Positions 36,376 through 64,000 of a stretch of 64,000 nt of DNA are shown here, piece by piece. Numbering within the stretch: position 1 is the stretch's first letter; every line of letters starts with the position of its first letter. The position numbers were made by a program, and so were the translations under genes. Origin of the DNA: Corythoichthys intestinalis (lineage: Eukaryota; Chordata; Actinopteri; Syngnathiformes; Syngnathidae); the NCBI RefSeq assembly GCF_030265065.1, contig NC_080410.1:25551398-25615397 (forward strand). Reading direction: 5' to 3'. The notes below the pieces were generated by a model, which did no database searches, was not told where the DNA came from, and saw nothing but the letters and a program-made list of their open reading frames with translations.

Positions 36376-36557
36376 GTTCGTTTTTGAAAGATTACCGGAA
36401 AAAAACTAGCAGAAATATAATGGTTTGTATGCGAGGGCGTGTCTATAATGTCCCACTTCCGCTTTACGATGCAACGTCATGGTTTAAAAATAACATTCGT
36501 GCGGTACGCTATTGCCATAAATGTGGCCCACAAACCTTAATGAATTTGACACCCCTG

Positions 36558-37950
36558 CTCAATACATACACATGGGCTGGCAGTGACTGCGTTAAGAAAC
36601 ATTGCAGGGCCAACATTTTTTAAAATTGCATCATATTTTACCGCTTTTTATTTTCCTTTCAAATTGTCCCTCTCATGCTTCCTCGTCACCCACTCCTTTG
36701 ATTCACTTTCGAGGTCAACCCTTCTTCCTGCCTTATTACATGGCTTTTCAGACTTTTGCATCTGCCACTCAAGCAAGTTCAATTGAATGTCTCTTTAAAA
36801 TAAGCTCATGTCTTTAACCAAAGCATGGTTACAAAGGACACAAAAGGCCTCAGATATATGAGCTCGATGGTCAATTTTTCAAAGGTGTTGGTTTATGTTG
36901 AACAGTTGTGGGAAATGAGCAGCAAGCGCAGACTTCTATCAATAAACCCACAGAGCTGTCTGTGGTGCTGAAAGAGCTGACATATGAGTATCGCCGATGT
37001 TTTTTCCTCTCATTACCACCTTCCTGTCACTTTCCAATCGATATTATCCACGACAGCGTTTCCTATAAATAGCCACGTTTTGTGCCCGGTGTAACTCAAA
37101 AGCATCATTGTGTGGGCAAACAGGTTTAGATGATCAATAAAGGAAGGGTATTAGTAAATGTGTGAAAGGTTGGCTCAGTATTTTTATTTATATTATTTTT
37201 TACACTTTTTAAAAAATAATTAAAAGTAATGGGGAAAAAAACCTGTCCAAGGCAAAAAATGTAGAAAGACAATTTTGGACTAATTTTCTAAAACGTTTTA
37301 CAATGACTAGTTGGGTTTGCTCACCCATTTATAGGGCACACGTTGAACCCATTGGCTGCCATTGACGGCGACGGATGTCCAATCCATTTGGACATGGAAT
37401 AAATGTTAATAGCGCTGAAAGAAGAGCATTTGCAGATAGTCTGGATACCAGGTTTTTATGAGACTAAGATGTTAAAACTACCCAAAAATAGTTACTTGCC
37501 CTATAAATATATATGTATGTATATATATATAATAATGATTATTAATCATTATTTTATTTTTGAATGAATAAAAAAGTAAAATTATGAATAAATAAATAAA
37601 TGATTAAAAACACAAACACATTCTGGTTATGGCCCCCAATAGCACTCTTATTTTTTTTTTTTTTTTGATTCCATAGTATTCAACTCATTGTCTGTCATTG
37701 ACAACAATACACATCCAGTTAATTTAAACTGAGAGGACTGGCTGTCGATGCTCATCATTCAGTGGCAAACAATGAATAAAATGAGTGCCCTATTAAAGGT
37801 CAAAAACAAAAACAAATCAATAAAAACCCCAGGTAAAATGGATTGGATGTCTGTCGGCGTCACCGGCACTGAAACATTATCATTCACTGCCAGCCCTCCC
37901 AGTTCAAATGCATTAGTAGAAGTCAGTAGAAGCCGATATATCCTCCATCA
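36558..37950. other. intergenic, no gene; dispersed palindromes
   Basis: Half-units of the dispersed palindrome at 37345-37400, 37680-37770 and 37830-37925 (CAATCCATTTGGACATGG, CCAGTTAATTTAAACTG, CTGCCAGCCCTCCCAGTTCA). The rest is AT-rich, with a T run at 37652. Confidence 0.55.
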
Positions 37951-37953
37951 ATA

Positions 37954-39570
<1,617 letters not shown>

Positions 39571-39574
39571 TATA

Positions 39575-40380
39575 TCTCTGCATGTGTGTGTATGTGCCAG
39601 CCTCCTCTCTATGATAAGTGTATTAAAATATTTTCCTCTGGCAAATCCCTGAGAAATAAATCCTCTTTTTTCCCAGAGAGCGGGAGGGGGGAATGAGAAA
39701 TGGGTTGCCTTGGAAACGCACGATGGTTTTTACAGAGATGCATGTTTCCCTCCACGTATGCAAAGAATTTTTCAAAAGTTCAAAGTAAAACAATGAATTA
39801 GTTATCAAATTAGTTTGATTTTTTTTCTTTTTAAATATATTTCTAACATATTTGAATATGGCATCTCGGTACAATATCGTTCGCCTGATAGCAAAGTTGC
39901 CAAAGGTGTAATTGAAAGTCTTTAAGAAATAAAAGCAAATTTTTGCTGCTACATTGGAATTCTTAATGATTTCATAACTATAAGTTTAAAAAACAAATAA
40001 AAAGGCAATTTCCATATTTATTTGCAACACAAAGTGTTTTTTTGCTGCTCCCGTGTGGGCATAAAAGTTATTACAGCATCATAATTTATTATTATTTAAT
40101 TGGATTCATTGGCTGCTTTCTATTCATTTGGGTCACTGGACAATAGATTAATTGATTTATTGTAAATAATAAATTGAATACTTGTTCAACTTCACAATGT
40201 CACACCCCCGTACCAGTGCCCTATATTCGGCTTGGACTCCAGGAGACTGCGATGGCTGAATGGAGCCCTGGTGGCCATTATTCTTGCTTCATATTTTTAT
40301 GCCATTGGCGTAATCACCTGCCACTCAAACACACCGGAACTAGCGTTGAAGTTGAATCTTTGTGTCAAAATGATTCAATC
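39575..40380. other. intergenic, nothing recognised
   Basis: AT-rich, no splice-supported frame and no element ends found. Confidence 0.5.
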
Positions 40381-41165
40381 GAAAAAAAAAAGTGCCTTCG
40401 AAACTTTTTCCACTTCAAAAAAAAAAAAAAGTGCGTTCAAAACTTTTTCCACTTAAAAAAAAAAAAAGTTTAAAACTTTTTGCTTATCAAAAAAAGTGAC
40501 AATAAAAATATATATTTATTTCAAATAAAAAAATATATTTTTGCAAATGATTTTTTTCTTTGATTAAAAAATAGTTTTTTGATTAAAGCAACTTTTATTG
40601 CGATTGAATGATTTAGACACAAATGTCCTACCCCTAATATGGCTCAAACACAAAAAGGATTGCTTCAATCAAAGCAAACAGTTTGAATGAAAAATAAAGT
40701 GTTCAAATGCGAATTTCTGAGTCTCAAATATTTTTTCACATTCAAACCTTTTTTTCTACGATTGAATTTTTTTTTTTTTTTTTTTTTTTTGATTGAAGTG
40801 ATTTTTCTTTTGAAAATATATATTTTTTTGTTTGAAGCAACTTATTTTTTGATTGAATAATAAAGACACAAATGTCCTAGCCAAAATGTGGTCCAAACGC
40901 AAAATTACATGACTTCAATCAAAAATGGTGTTTCAATTAAAAAAAAAAAAAAAAAAAAGACTTAAATCAAAAAAAAAAAAAAAAAAATTCAAAGAAAAAG
41001 TTTTCAAATATATTTTTTTGAGTTTCAAATTTATTTTTGCATTCAAACACATTTTTTTTTATTGAAATGACGTTTTCTTCGATTGAAAATATATATTTTG
41101 ATTGAAGCAACTTTTTATTTGATTGAAGCAACTTTTGAATAATAAAGACACAAATCTACCTCCAT
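40380..41165. repeat. AT-rich tandem array, about 2-3 units of 250-280 bp
   Basis: GACACAAATGTCCTA recurs at about 40615 and 40864, and GACACAAATCTACC at 41147. Each is preceded by a GATTGAAGCAACTTTT-like phrase and the first two are followed by CAAACACAAAAAGG/CAAACGCAAAATTA. Long pure A and T runs (up to about 28) separate them. At the left edge a smaller repeat, AAACTTTTTCCACTT, occurs twice. Confidence 0.7.
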
Positions 41166-41169
41166 AAAT

Positions 41170-42811
41170 GTACTGCATATTTAGTACATTCATATTCGAT
41201 TATTAATCCAGGCTAAAGGCCTGTCAAGGCACCACTAAAGTAGCTGTGGTTCTTCTTGTTTCTTGCATTATTAAATTATGAACAAAATATTATTTGTCAT
41301 TTATATGCCGAATATATTTTTTATAAACATTTTGTGTTGGTTAATTTAATTTTACATTTTATATTCACTTATTTAATTAAAAATGTTTTTAAATATCTAA
41401 TTTATAAAAAGTAAATATACAGAATTAAATCAAAATTATATAATAACTTTAAAAAATTAATAAATAATGGTGTATTACAAAATATAAATGTTGGACAATT
41501 AGTTCATTTCATTTTTAAGTATCTTGAATAGCATTGCAAAAAGATACTTTAACTTTAACTACTTTAACTAAGTTTTTTAACTAGCATGCTCAAACAAAAA
41601 TGTACACGTATTGACTCATTGAGTGCCGTTGACAACAACTGACGTCCAGAATGAACTGGAAGTCCATCACATTGTCATTTTGAGTCACAGTTGTGTATTG
41701 CTGAGTCACTGGAAAGAGTGGTATGGTAATTTGATTAATTTATTTCTTTCACGAATTCAATCATCTTCATCTCCAGGTAAAAGCACAGCAAAGTTGCGCA
41801 AAAACAAGCATCAAATGCTAACGTTTTTATGCAATCACCAAAAATGAGCAGAAATAAAAAAGCGTGACGATCATGCCGAATTTCCTTAAAGTTTCCACAA
41901 AGGGAAATTGTGGTGAGGTAGCCAGTGTCGTTGCACGTCAGAGAAATTTTTAGAGCAAAAGGTTGGACAAAATTTCAGGACAATTCTAAAATGCAATGGC
42001 GTTTCTGTTTGAGTGCTCAAAAAACACAATTTTAAAAATACTTTTAACCACATCTTGAACATTCATTGTCCTTGATGCTGCTTCACTGTGAATTTCAATT
42101 TTAAACAATTTTATAGCTACATCTCAGCCAACAAATGGCAGCAGTGGAACATTTTAGATATGAGAGGTTTCTGGGAGAAACAGCAAAATTTTGAAAAACA
42201 TGCTTATGTTTTACCACTGATGACTAAAAAAATGAAAAAGGTAAACTCATATATTTTCTTCCGGGTGACAGAAAAGTCTTTTCTTTGATTTTGTATTATG
42301 AGGGTATAATTAATCACAGAACAAAATTGCAAGTGTCTTGAAAAACAATCAAACCAGTTGTATTTTACTTTGGTTCTTATTTTTGTTGTTGTTGTTATAT
42401 TCCATTATATACCTTTTTTAATTAAATCATTATTTCATTGAAGATTGTTTTTCAAATACATATATTAATATATGACAGTACAGTACATTACAGGTTCATT
42501 CAGAAAAGTCACCCAAAAGCTCATAATCCCAAACTATGAATGTTGAGAGTGAATACTTCCATCCAGACAGCAAAAGGCAGTGTAATGCCAGGCGGGGTGG
42601 GGTGGGGTGGGGGGTTAGGACAAAAAAAGGGAGTGGCTCCTTACTCTCAAGTGGGACTCTTCGTCCCTGCTCGTGAGTCATCTGCGGGTGCGCCGCTGTG
42701 AGCGTCCTCCCGCGAAAGGCACTGCACTCGCCACGTGACGGCGTAAGGGGGGACATTGACAGGCGGCGGCATCGTCGGGGGGTTCCGCGTTTGGAGTCAT
42801 GGATGCTGACG
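41170..42811. other. intergenic and SMIM10-like 3' UTR
   Basis: Half-unit of the dispersed palindrome at 41610-41680. The minus-strand part below 42812 should be the 3' UTR of the SMIM10-like gene; a possible ATTAAA poly(A) signal is at about 42416-42421 (minus). 42590-42815 is GC-rich. Confidence 0.5.
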
Positions 42812-58143
<15,332 letters not shown>

Positions 58144-59210
58144 GGGGTTTCCTCATAGCGGCAGGAGCGATACCACCACAGTAACAACAACCACGTACTC
58201 CGCTTTCCGTAAATTGCGGCAGTTCTAGCAACTTTTCCCCCCTTTGAATCAAGATTGAGAGGATTGTAACATGACAAGTGAAAATGTCCAACTTCATGAG
58301 GCCTTATATTCAATCCACCTTGCTCTCATTTTGTTTACAGTCTGGGTTCTTTTCAGTGGGAGTCATGTTGCCAAATCCACCTCCAACGCATCCTTGCAGT
58401 TTTGTTTTTTTCCTTCTCGCTCCCACAATCGATCGTTCGCAAATCCTTCACCAGCGGTTACTTTTTTTTTTTTTAAACACCGACAGTGCTATTAACCACT
58501 CAAATGTAGATTTTTGAACTGTTGGTGGCAGGGAACAAAAGCATCTTCAATGTTACTCGGGCATTTTTTCCCCCTCTTAACACAATGGCTGCCATTGAAG
58601 GCGAAACGTCCAATCCATTTTGACAGGGCGGGGCTGGCGGCGTATGACCAATGCCAGCCTCGCCTTGTCAAAATGGATTGGACATCTATCGCAGTCAATG
58701 GCAGCCATTGCATTACTACTGGCAGAAGTCAGTAACAAAGCTACTGTCGGTTGTGTTGTAGACATTGTACTCCTCTTTGTTATAACCATGTGATTTGACT
58801 TTTTTTTTTTTGTATCTTACACTTCACTCACTGTATTGTTGGACTAACACTATGAAAATGCTTTTTTTTTTTTTTTTTTTTTTGTCACCCTTTTACAGCT
58901 AACGCTACCTTAACCTCCCTATCGTTGTGTAATGACGCTGATGGCAAGTATGTGCGATGTATACTGAAAAGGTTAAGATTCAAATCGCTACATTATTTTG
59001 TTCGCCTCTTTAAAAAATGTATTTAAATGACTATAGTACAAGGGGTTCAAGAATGCATTGCTCATTATGTTTGGAATTCAGACATCAAGTTGTGCTTTCA
59101 TTCAAGCCAATGTTTTTGTGACTCCTTTAGTTTTACAGATACGATGCTATTGTCACTTTTTTCCTTTTGAAAAAGCCAATAAATTCCAATAAAATTGAAG
59201 CAAGTTGCAT
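58144..59210 (+). other. rac1: rac1 3' UTR with two poly(A) signals
   Basis: AATAAA occurs at 59178-59183 and 59188-59193, about 1.04 kb after the stop, followed by GAAGCAAG and a T-rich stretch. Earlier T runs lie at 58460, 58800 and 58862. A full dispersed palindrome (58583-58716) sits inside the UTR, so it may be transcribed as a hairpin. Confidence 0.75.
58583..58716. repeat. dispersed palindrome, best full copy, in the rac1 3' UTR
   Basis: Arm 1 AATGGCTGCCATTGAAGGCG, ACGTCCAATCCATTTTGACA, GGGCGGGGCTGGC; arm 2 GCCAGCCTCGCCTTGTCAAA, ATGGATTGGACATCTATCGC, AGTCAATGGCAGCCATTG. Complementarity is high over about 60 bases per arm. Confidence 0.9.
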
Positions 59211-60680
59211 TTTCTCATTTTTATTACGTCCTCCAATAGATGAGAGTTTATGCTGGTCATTAAAAAGCATTGAAAGTCATTAAATGGATTGTCAAAATTC
59301 TGTGTAAACTTAACAGTTAAAGTTTACATAATTAAAGCAAAGCGGGGTCACTCGTGGCTCAAATGATCACATCAAGTCAAATACTCTGAGCAGACACAAG
59401 AAAAATGCCTCAAGTGAAAAGTGTTGAGGCAGGTGGGGGGTGGGAATAAAGCATATGGCGGAACACACTCAGGTGACTTGAAGTTCCGCTCAGAGACCCC
59501 CAATTTGGCCAAATTTCAAAATTGTGCGATATGCATGTGTGATACATTATTGGAAAGCTTAAAATCTCCCATTTTCTGGGGGAAGAAAATTTTTGAACAG
59601 GAGGGCAATTATAAAAAAAAATGTTTTTTAAACAGCAAAACCCTATCTGGAGGCGAGAGCAGAATTACAGACACCATGACTTTAACGAGATATTATCACG
59701 TACTTACCTTGTTTTGATCCAAAAACTCCATGTAGCATGTATTACTGAGTGTCAAGACACAGTTGTGAATGGCCACAGCTGGATTTGTGGGGGATTTTAT
59801 GGATGAAAATTAGCAATAGAATAATGGTCGCGATGCAGAAATCGCAGACATCAAGGTGTGGTCAAGATTTTTTTTTTTCATATATTACCCCTTTAACCTT
59901 TTTTTTTTTTAAGTTCAATTTTTTTGGGGGGGTCGATTATTTATCATTAACATATCGGGGAAAATGTGACTAACAAAATAAATACAATCAAGCAATAGTT
60001 ATGAGGTAGATATCCGTGACTTTTTTACAGACGCCAAATTTTTCATTGTTACGTAATTTGTTTAAAAGTTTAAAATATGTGAGTGAATGATTTTTTTTTT
60101 TTCTTTTTCTAAACTAAATATTAGACATCAATTAAAGATTCTAAGCTAAAAATGACAAATTTTGAATAATAATTACTCACCTTTTATGGCTAGGTTGAAA
60201 CAAAAACGGTTGCGCGACGTCTGTAAACGGGGGTTTTCAGGGTAAAACGGACAAATTAAAAGTAGTTCAGGAGCTTAATGCGCCATGAATCTGCTATGGT
60301 AGCATATAGACATACTGTTCCATCAAACACAAGTTCTTTTGGCTTAAAATACAGCAGTTCATTTTAAGAAGGGTGCAAAAGCAGGAACTGCTTTTTCAGC
60401 CTTCTCTGTGTTTTCTGCCATATGCACTGATAAGTCTCTCCTTGGGTGATGTGTAGTTTTTTTTTTTTTCATGACTGTACGGTACTCTCATTTTTCTGGA
60501 TGAATTTGTGAGAGAGTTTGGGTGCTTATGCTTCTCAGTTTTGCTTCCTATTGGAGTTGTCTCAAAACCAGGAATCACTCTTATATACCGTTAGCAACTC
60601 TGGTTGCTAATTTTAGGGCTTAAGGTAATACCCATCGGTGGGCTGCTAGTGTTCCTCTGCTAGCTCTCCTTAATGCATAC
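59211..60680. other. downstream of rac1, repeats without clear borders
   Basis: 59460-59870 has the look of a mid-repetitive fish sequence (CCGCTCAGAGACCCCCAATT) but I found no ends. T runs lie at 59870, 59900 and 60090. No gene seen. Confidence 0.45.
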
Positions 60681-60683
60681 ATG

Positions 60684-61045
60684 CAGGGCCGGCCCAGCCT
60701 ATACGCAGACTATGCAGCTGCTTAGGGCGCCTGACCGCTAGGGGGCCCCCCAATTTGGCAATTGTTTAATTTATATTCTATTTTGTTTACTACAGTTTGC
60801 TTTTTTTGACTTTTGTGAGTTTTGATAATTGATTACAAGCTTGAAAAAATAAAAATTATTCCTTGACTTCTTTGAAATCTGAAGTATGCAGTGCAACAAA
60901 ATCTGATTAATATACAAAATATGGACGTATGGGTTGGATTGCATGTATGGGTTTCACAGTACACTGTGACGAAATGGTGGGCCAAAAATATGGGCACCTT
61001 TGCATTATTTTGCTTAGGGCCCCCAAATGGCCTGGGCTGGCCGTG
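60684..61045. mobile_element. hAT-type MITE, copy B
   Basis: Perfect 8-bp target duplication CATACATG (60676-60683 and 61046-61053). Ends CAGGGCCGGCCCAGCC and GGCCTGGGCTGGCCGTG. Interior matches 28359-28779 in reverse. Confidence 0.93.
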
Positions 61046-61317
61046 CATACATGGCTTTCTGAGCCTTCTGTTCTCACTGGAACAGAAGTTGCATCAAGCT
61101 GTTTGTTGCATATATATTTTCAATCATTAAAAATATTCGTTTAATGCTTACAATTTGTTCATTTGAAACTATCTGCAATTGGGCATTAAATTAGTTTAAA
61201 GTAGCATTAAAAAGCATTAAATGACATTTGCTGGTATCTGTACTAGAAACCCTGATCGAACCAACTGGAGGGAACTTTTAAAAACATCCTGCAAGTTTGA
61301 GAAAGACAAGTTAACAT

Positions 61318-61490
61318 GTTGCCTGCCATTGGCAACGATAGATGTCCAGTTCATTTAAACTGGGAGGATTAGCAGTGAATTCTCATGCTGCAGTGCCATT
61401 GATGGTGCTAGCTGTCCAATTCAATGCCAGCCTCTCCCTGTCAAAATGGACTGGACCTTTAGTGTGGTAAGTGGCAGCCAAACACATTTT
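61318..61490. repeat. dispersed palindrome, compound copy
   Basis: Arm 1 TTGCCTGCCATTGGCAACGA, TGTCCAGTTCATTTAAACTG, GGAGGATTAGCAGTGAATT; a second arm 1 (CAGTGCCATTGATGGTGCTA); then arm 2 CCAGCCTCTCCCTGTCAAAA, TGGACTGGACC, AAGTGGCAGCC. Confidence 0.75.
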
Positions 61491-61624
61491 GGCGTAATGA
61501 GGTCAAAGGTCACAGATGTCAGTTAAGGAATTTTACAATTATTAGTTCATTTAACTCAAATTTGCAGGATGGGTCATAGAAGGGTCAAAGGAGACAGCAA
61601 AAAAATATGGCGACATTTTGAATT

Positions 61625-62000
61625 TGCTTATAATTTTATTTCAAGCGCCTTTCAAAACACTCAAGGACACTGTACAAGAGATTAAAAATTAACAGATTAT
61701 TAATTAAGATTATTAATTAACAGCAGGATAAAAGTCATCAAAAACTGAGAGGTTGGGACAAAACAGAGCTAAGGATTAAGGTGGGTAAGAAATACTGAAC
61801 AGATGTGTTTTGAGTTAGGATTTGAAAATTTAGAGAGCGGTTTTGTTGCAAAGTTCAGGTGTAGGGAGTTCCAGAGATGGGGGCTAAATTACTCTAAACG
61901 CTCTAGAACCGAAGGTGGTGAGACAGGCACGAGGGACAGAAGGGTGGAGGGTAGAAGAAGAGCGAAGTGAACGGAGGTACTGTAATGTTTTAATTGTGAG
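61625..62000. repeat. mid-repetitive LINE-like scrap
   Basis: TTTATTTCAAGCGCCTTTCA, GGAGTTCCAGAGATGGGGGC and GGTGAGACAGGCACGAGG are phrases of a common fish repeat, possibly part of a LINE. There is no open frame of note and the family is not recognised with confidence. Confidence 0.4.
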
Positions 62001-62406
62001 CTTATGTGGAAGTATGCTTTCTCAGGATGCTCCATTTGTTGAATGTTTAACCAGGAATTATATCAATATTTTTTTTCAGGTAGCCATGACTGTTCAATGA
62101 ACAATTAATGTACAAAAGAAATCCCACAAAGAAACAAATAATGCAGATGATTTTAATTATATAATGCAATAACCTAATAAGGTTGAGAACATCACGTGTA
62201 TTTCATGAACCCACTGGGTTTTTATAAGGCCTTCATTTGTGAAAAAATACAGTACCATACATTGACAATCTGAGCATCTTATCTCTCATCTTCGATAATT
62301 CAGGAGTCAACATATCGCAACAAAGTCCCAGAGGTTGTTGGTATGCTGGAGAGAAAACAGGTACATGAATATAAGTCACTTAAAGTTATATTTAAATATA
62401 TATACA

Positions 62407-63207
62407 CAGGGTGTCCCAAAAAAATGTATACACTCTTTGGCTTTAAACAGTTTTTTTTTGTTCCTATTTCAGATTTGATTTTGGTTTTTGGAGTAAGAAT
62501 GGCAGATACTGACTGGGCTTATGTTCGAGCAAAAAAAAAAAAATTGTTCTGAAAACATTGTGGAAATGTGAAAATAAAGCTGAAGTGGCAAGACGCTTTA
62601 AGCGTGAGTTCCACAGAGATCCCCCAACACGCGTCACCGTTTCACGAATCGTAGATAACTTTGAGAATAATGGGATCATCCAGTGCATGAGAAAAAAACA
62701 TTCAGGACGAAAAAGAACATCGACAAGCCCAACTAAAGAGCTATATGTTATTGTTAATGTTCAGAATTCCCCACGAAAATATGTTCGTCAACTGTCTCGT
62801 TAAACGGGCATCCCAAAATCAAGGGTCCATCGCATTTTGAAACCTGCCTATGGAAAAGTTTTATTCCAGCGCTAGTTGATGCTATCAACGAAGAAGACCC
62901 TGATCGAAGGATTGAATTCGGCGAGTGGTACCGTGCACGATGTGCAGACGATAACACGTTTTCACTGAAAATTGTCTAGAGTGACGAAGCCACATTTATA
63001 TTGTAAGTTACATTTGTTTATGTGAGCTGATCTTTTTTTTTTAACATTCTCAAATTGTCCATGTGTCCTTACTTTTTCACTGTGGACTGTCAGAATCTTT
63101 AAATGTGCATTGTTTCTCTCCTGTGAATCGGTTTTCCACGTTAAAATCAATAAATTGAACAAGTTGTAACAATTCAAAGAGTGTATACAAAATTTTGGGA
63201 CATGCTG
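62407..63207 (+). mobile_element. small Tc1/mariner-superfamily element with truncated transposase
   Basis: Ends CAGGGTGTCCC.. ATGTATACACTCTTT (62407) and AAAGAGTGTATAC.. GGGACATGCTG (to 63207), with TA after the right end. From 62499 the plus strand reads MADTDWAYVRAKK, then in a second frame NKAEVARRFKREFHRDPPTR, TVSRIVDNFENNGII and GRKRTSTSPTKELY (helix-turn-helix), then SPRKYVRQLSR, RVHRILK and, at about 62980, SDEATFIL, the first catalytic Asp, where the Trp codon before SDE has become a stop. The rest of the catalytic core is deleted. There are at least three breaks. The N-terminal pattern is that of a divergent mariner relative, unlike the Tc1 copies above. Confidence 0.7.
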
Positions 63208-63209
63208 TA

Positions 63210-63784
63210 TATTGAAGTTGTATAAATATTTTACACCTCTGAAACCTTTCAATCTGAGCACAATCTTCATGCAAGTCATTTTTCTTTCAATAGGAAGTTT
63301 CACCTAGGAAATCAAGTTGAGAATTTCTGTTCGTGCTCGTAAAACCTTCATTTTAATGCTCGGAAAATGTTTTAACATGAACAAAGACAAAATAATCACT
63401 GTAAAATAAATTTAAACATAAAAAGACTTATGTTAAATGTTTTTTTTTAAATGTCGACTATGTATTTGTAGATAATTCAACTTGAGCTGTTATTTTAAAA
63501 ATGTTTCTGATAAATGATTCATTTTTTTAACATCAGACAAATAATGGATTCAATTTATGAAAAATGTAATACACAATTGAATTCTGAATTGTTTTGATTC
63601 TATTACTAGACTTAAAATACACAAACATTAAAATATATCATTAAACATCTTTCAGAACAGTAATTTTGTAGCATACACAAATTTAAATTTGAACAAAATA
63701 TTAACACATTTTAAATTAATTCATGAATATTTTTTGTATATAAAATAACTGAAGTTTACTGCAAGTGCGCGCTTGTTTATTTAC
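63210..63784. other. intron-like AT-rich sequence
   Basis: No element ends and no coding frame seen. It should be the intron downstream of the exon at 63785 (minus strand). Confidence 0.45.
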
Positions 63785-63932
63785 CTTTCCACCAGCTCGG
63801 CACCGACCAGATCGTGAATGTGGTACTTGATGTGGAATTTTACTTGCGAGGTGGTCCGCCGTCCTTCCAGCTCAGCCTGTAACGCTTCGCCATAGCGCGA
63901 CTTCTTCACCATGCTCAGCACGCCTTTACGAC
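63785..63932 (-). CDS. internal coding exon of an unidentified gene
   Basis: Minus strand: a pyrimidine-rich stretch and CCGCCAG acceptor before 63932, a donor GTAAAT after 63785, and 148 bases with one open frame (2 + 48 codons + 2). It reads RKGVLSMVKKSRYGEALQAE, LEGRRTTSQVKFHIKYHIHD, LVGAELVE. GC at third positions is clearly above the AT-rich flanks, as expected of a real exon, and it is unlike any transposase here. I do not recognise the protein. The basic N-terminal half and the FHIKYHIHDLV strand-like stretch do not decide a fold. In human, DAGLB and KDELR2 follow RAC1, but this exon does not look like either. The gene continues off the right edge. Confidence 0.65.
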
Positions 63933-64000
63933 CTGGCGGACGAGGGGATTGAGGGAAGCATGTTTGTCGTTTGAGCAAACATTCAACCTTTTCACTGACT

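Larger units (their letters stand above)
33564..36557. mobile_element. composite repeat with GGTGTCAAAT ends, holding a hAT, a SINE and a THAP exon
   Basis: Left TGGTGTCAAATGTATGGCCC and right GTGGCCCACAAACC...ATTTGACACCCCTG are inverted ends of one kind of element. Between them lie a nested hAT (33661-34484), copies of the dispersed palindrome, a SINE (35570-35938) and a broken THAP exon (36096-36375). No target duplication was found, so it is uncertain that the two ends belong to one insertion. Confidence 0.45.

Overview
The window is teleost fish nuclear DNA: split genes with GT-AG introns, long introns packed with Tc1/mariner and hAT transposons, a fish-type L2 LINE, a tRNA-derived SINE, and CpG-rich gene starts. 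I did not identify the species. There is no operon, rRNA, tRNA gene or CRISPR array. Known copies of mobile DNA occupy a large share of the 64 kb.

Three host genes are recognisable, plus one exon I cannot name. (1) A cytohesin of CYTH3 type runs on the minus strand. Its 19-nt coding exon 1 ends at 29182, intron 1 is 27.8 kb, and coding exons 2 and 3 lie at 1307-1389 and 1130-1194; the rest is off the left edge. (2) A SMIM10-like small membrane protein (66 codons, two exons) lies on the minus strand at 42812-44719. (3) A complete Rac1-type Rho GTPase (192 codons, six coding exons) lies on the plus strand at 46121-58143, head-to-head with the SMIM10-like gene with 1.4 kb between start codons. 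(4) An open, well-spliced 148-nt exon at 63785-63932 (minus) belongs to an unidentified gene that continues off the right edge. A cytohesin next to a Rac is the vertebrate CYTH-RAC paralogon; in human, CYTH3 and RAC1 lie close together at 7p22.1, which is why I favour cyth3 and rac1 here. Cytohesins are ARF exchange factors and Rac drives actin remodelling, so the two act on related membrane and cytoskeleton processes, but nothing in the sequence shows co-regulation.

Layout: 1-1.1 kb, decayed hAT with a BED-finger remnant; 1.1-1.4 kb, cyth3 exons 3 and 2; 1.4-29.2 kb, cyth3 intron 1 with four Tc1-type or TA-target elements, at least six hAT elements, an L2 LINE and an I-like LINE fragment; 29.2-42.8 kb, intergenic with a BED-finger hAT, a composite element holding a hAT, a SINE and a broken THAP exon, a Tc1 copy and an AT-rich tandem array; 42.8-44.7 kb, SMIM10-like gene; 44.7-46.1 kb, divergent promoter region; 46.1-59.2 kb, rac1, with a Tc1 carrying an undamaged transposase in intron 1, a hAT holding a miniature LTR fossil in intron 3 and a broken Tc1 in intron 5; 59.2-63.8 kb, repeats and a small mariner-like element; then the unknown exon.

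The most unusual structures are a fold-back Tc1 whose two ends are both the transposase 3' end, a dispersed ~130-bp palindrome present in about two dozen full or half copies, an internal module shared by three hAT elements with different ends, and target-site evidence for the order of nested insertions. All matches come from reading the sequence by eye; no database search or alignment was run.
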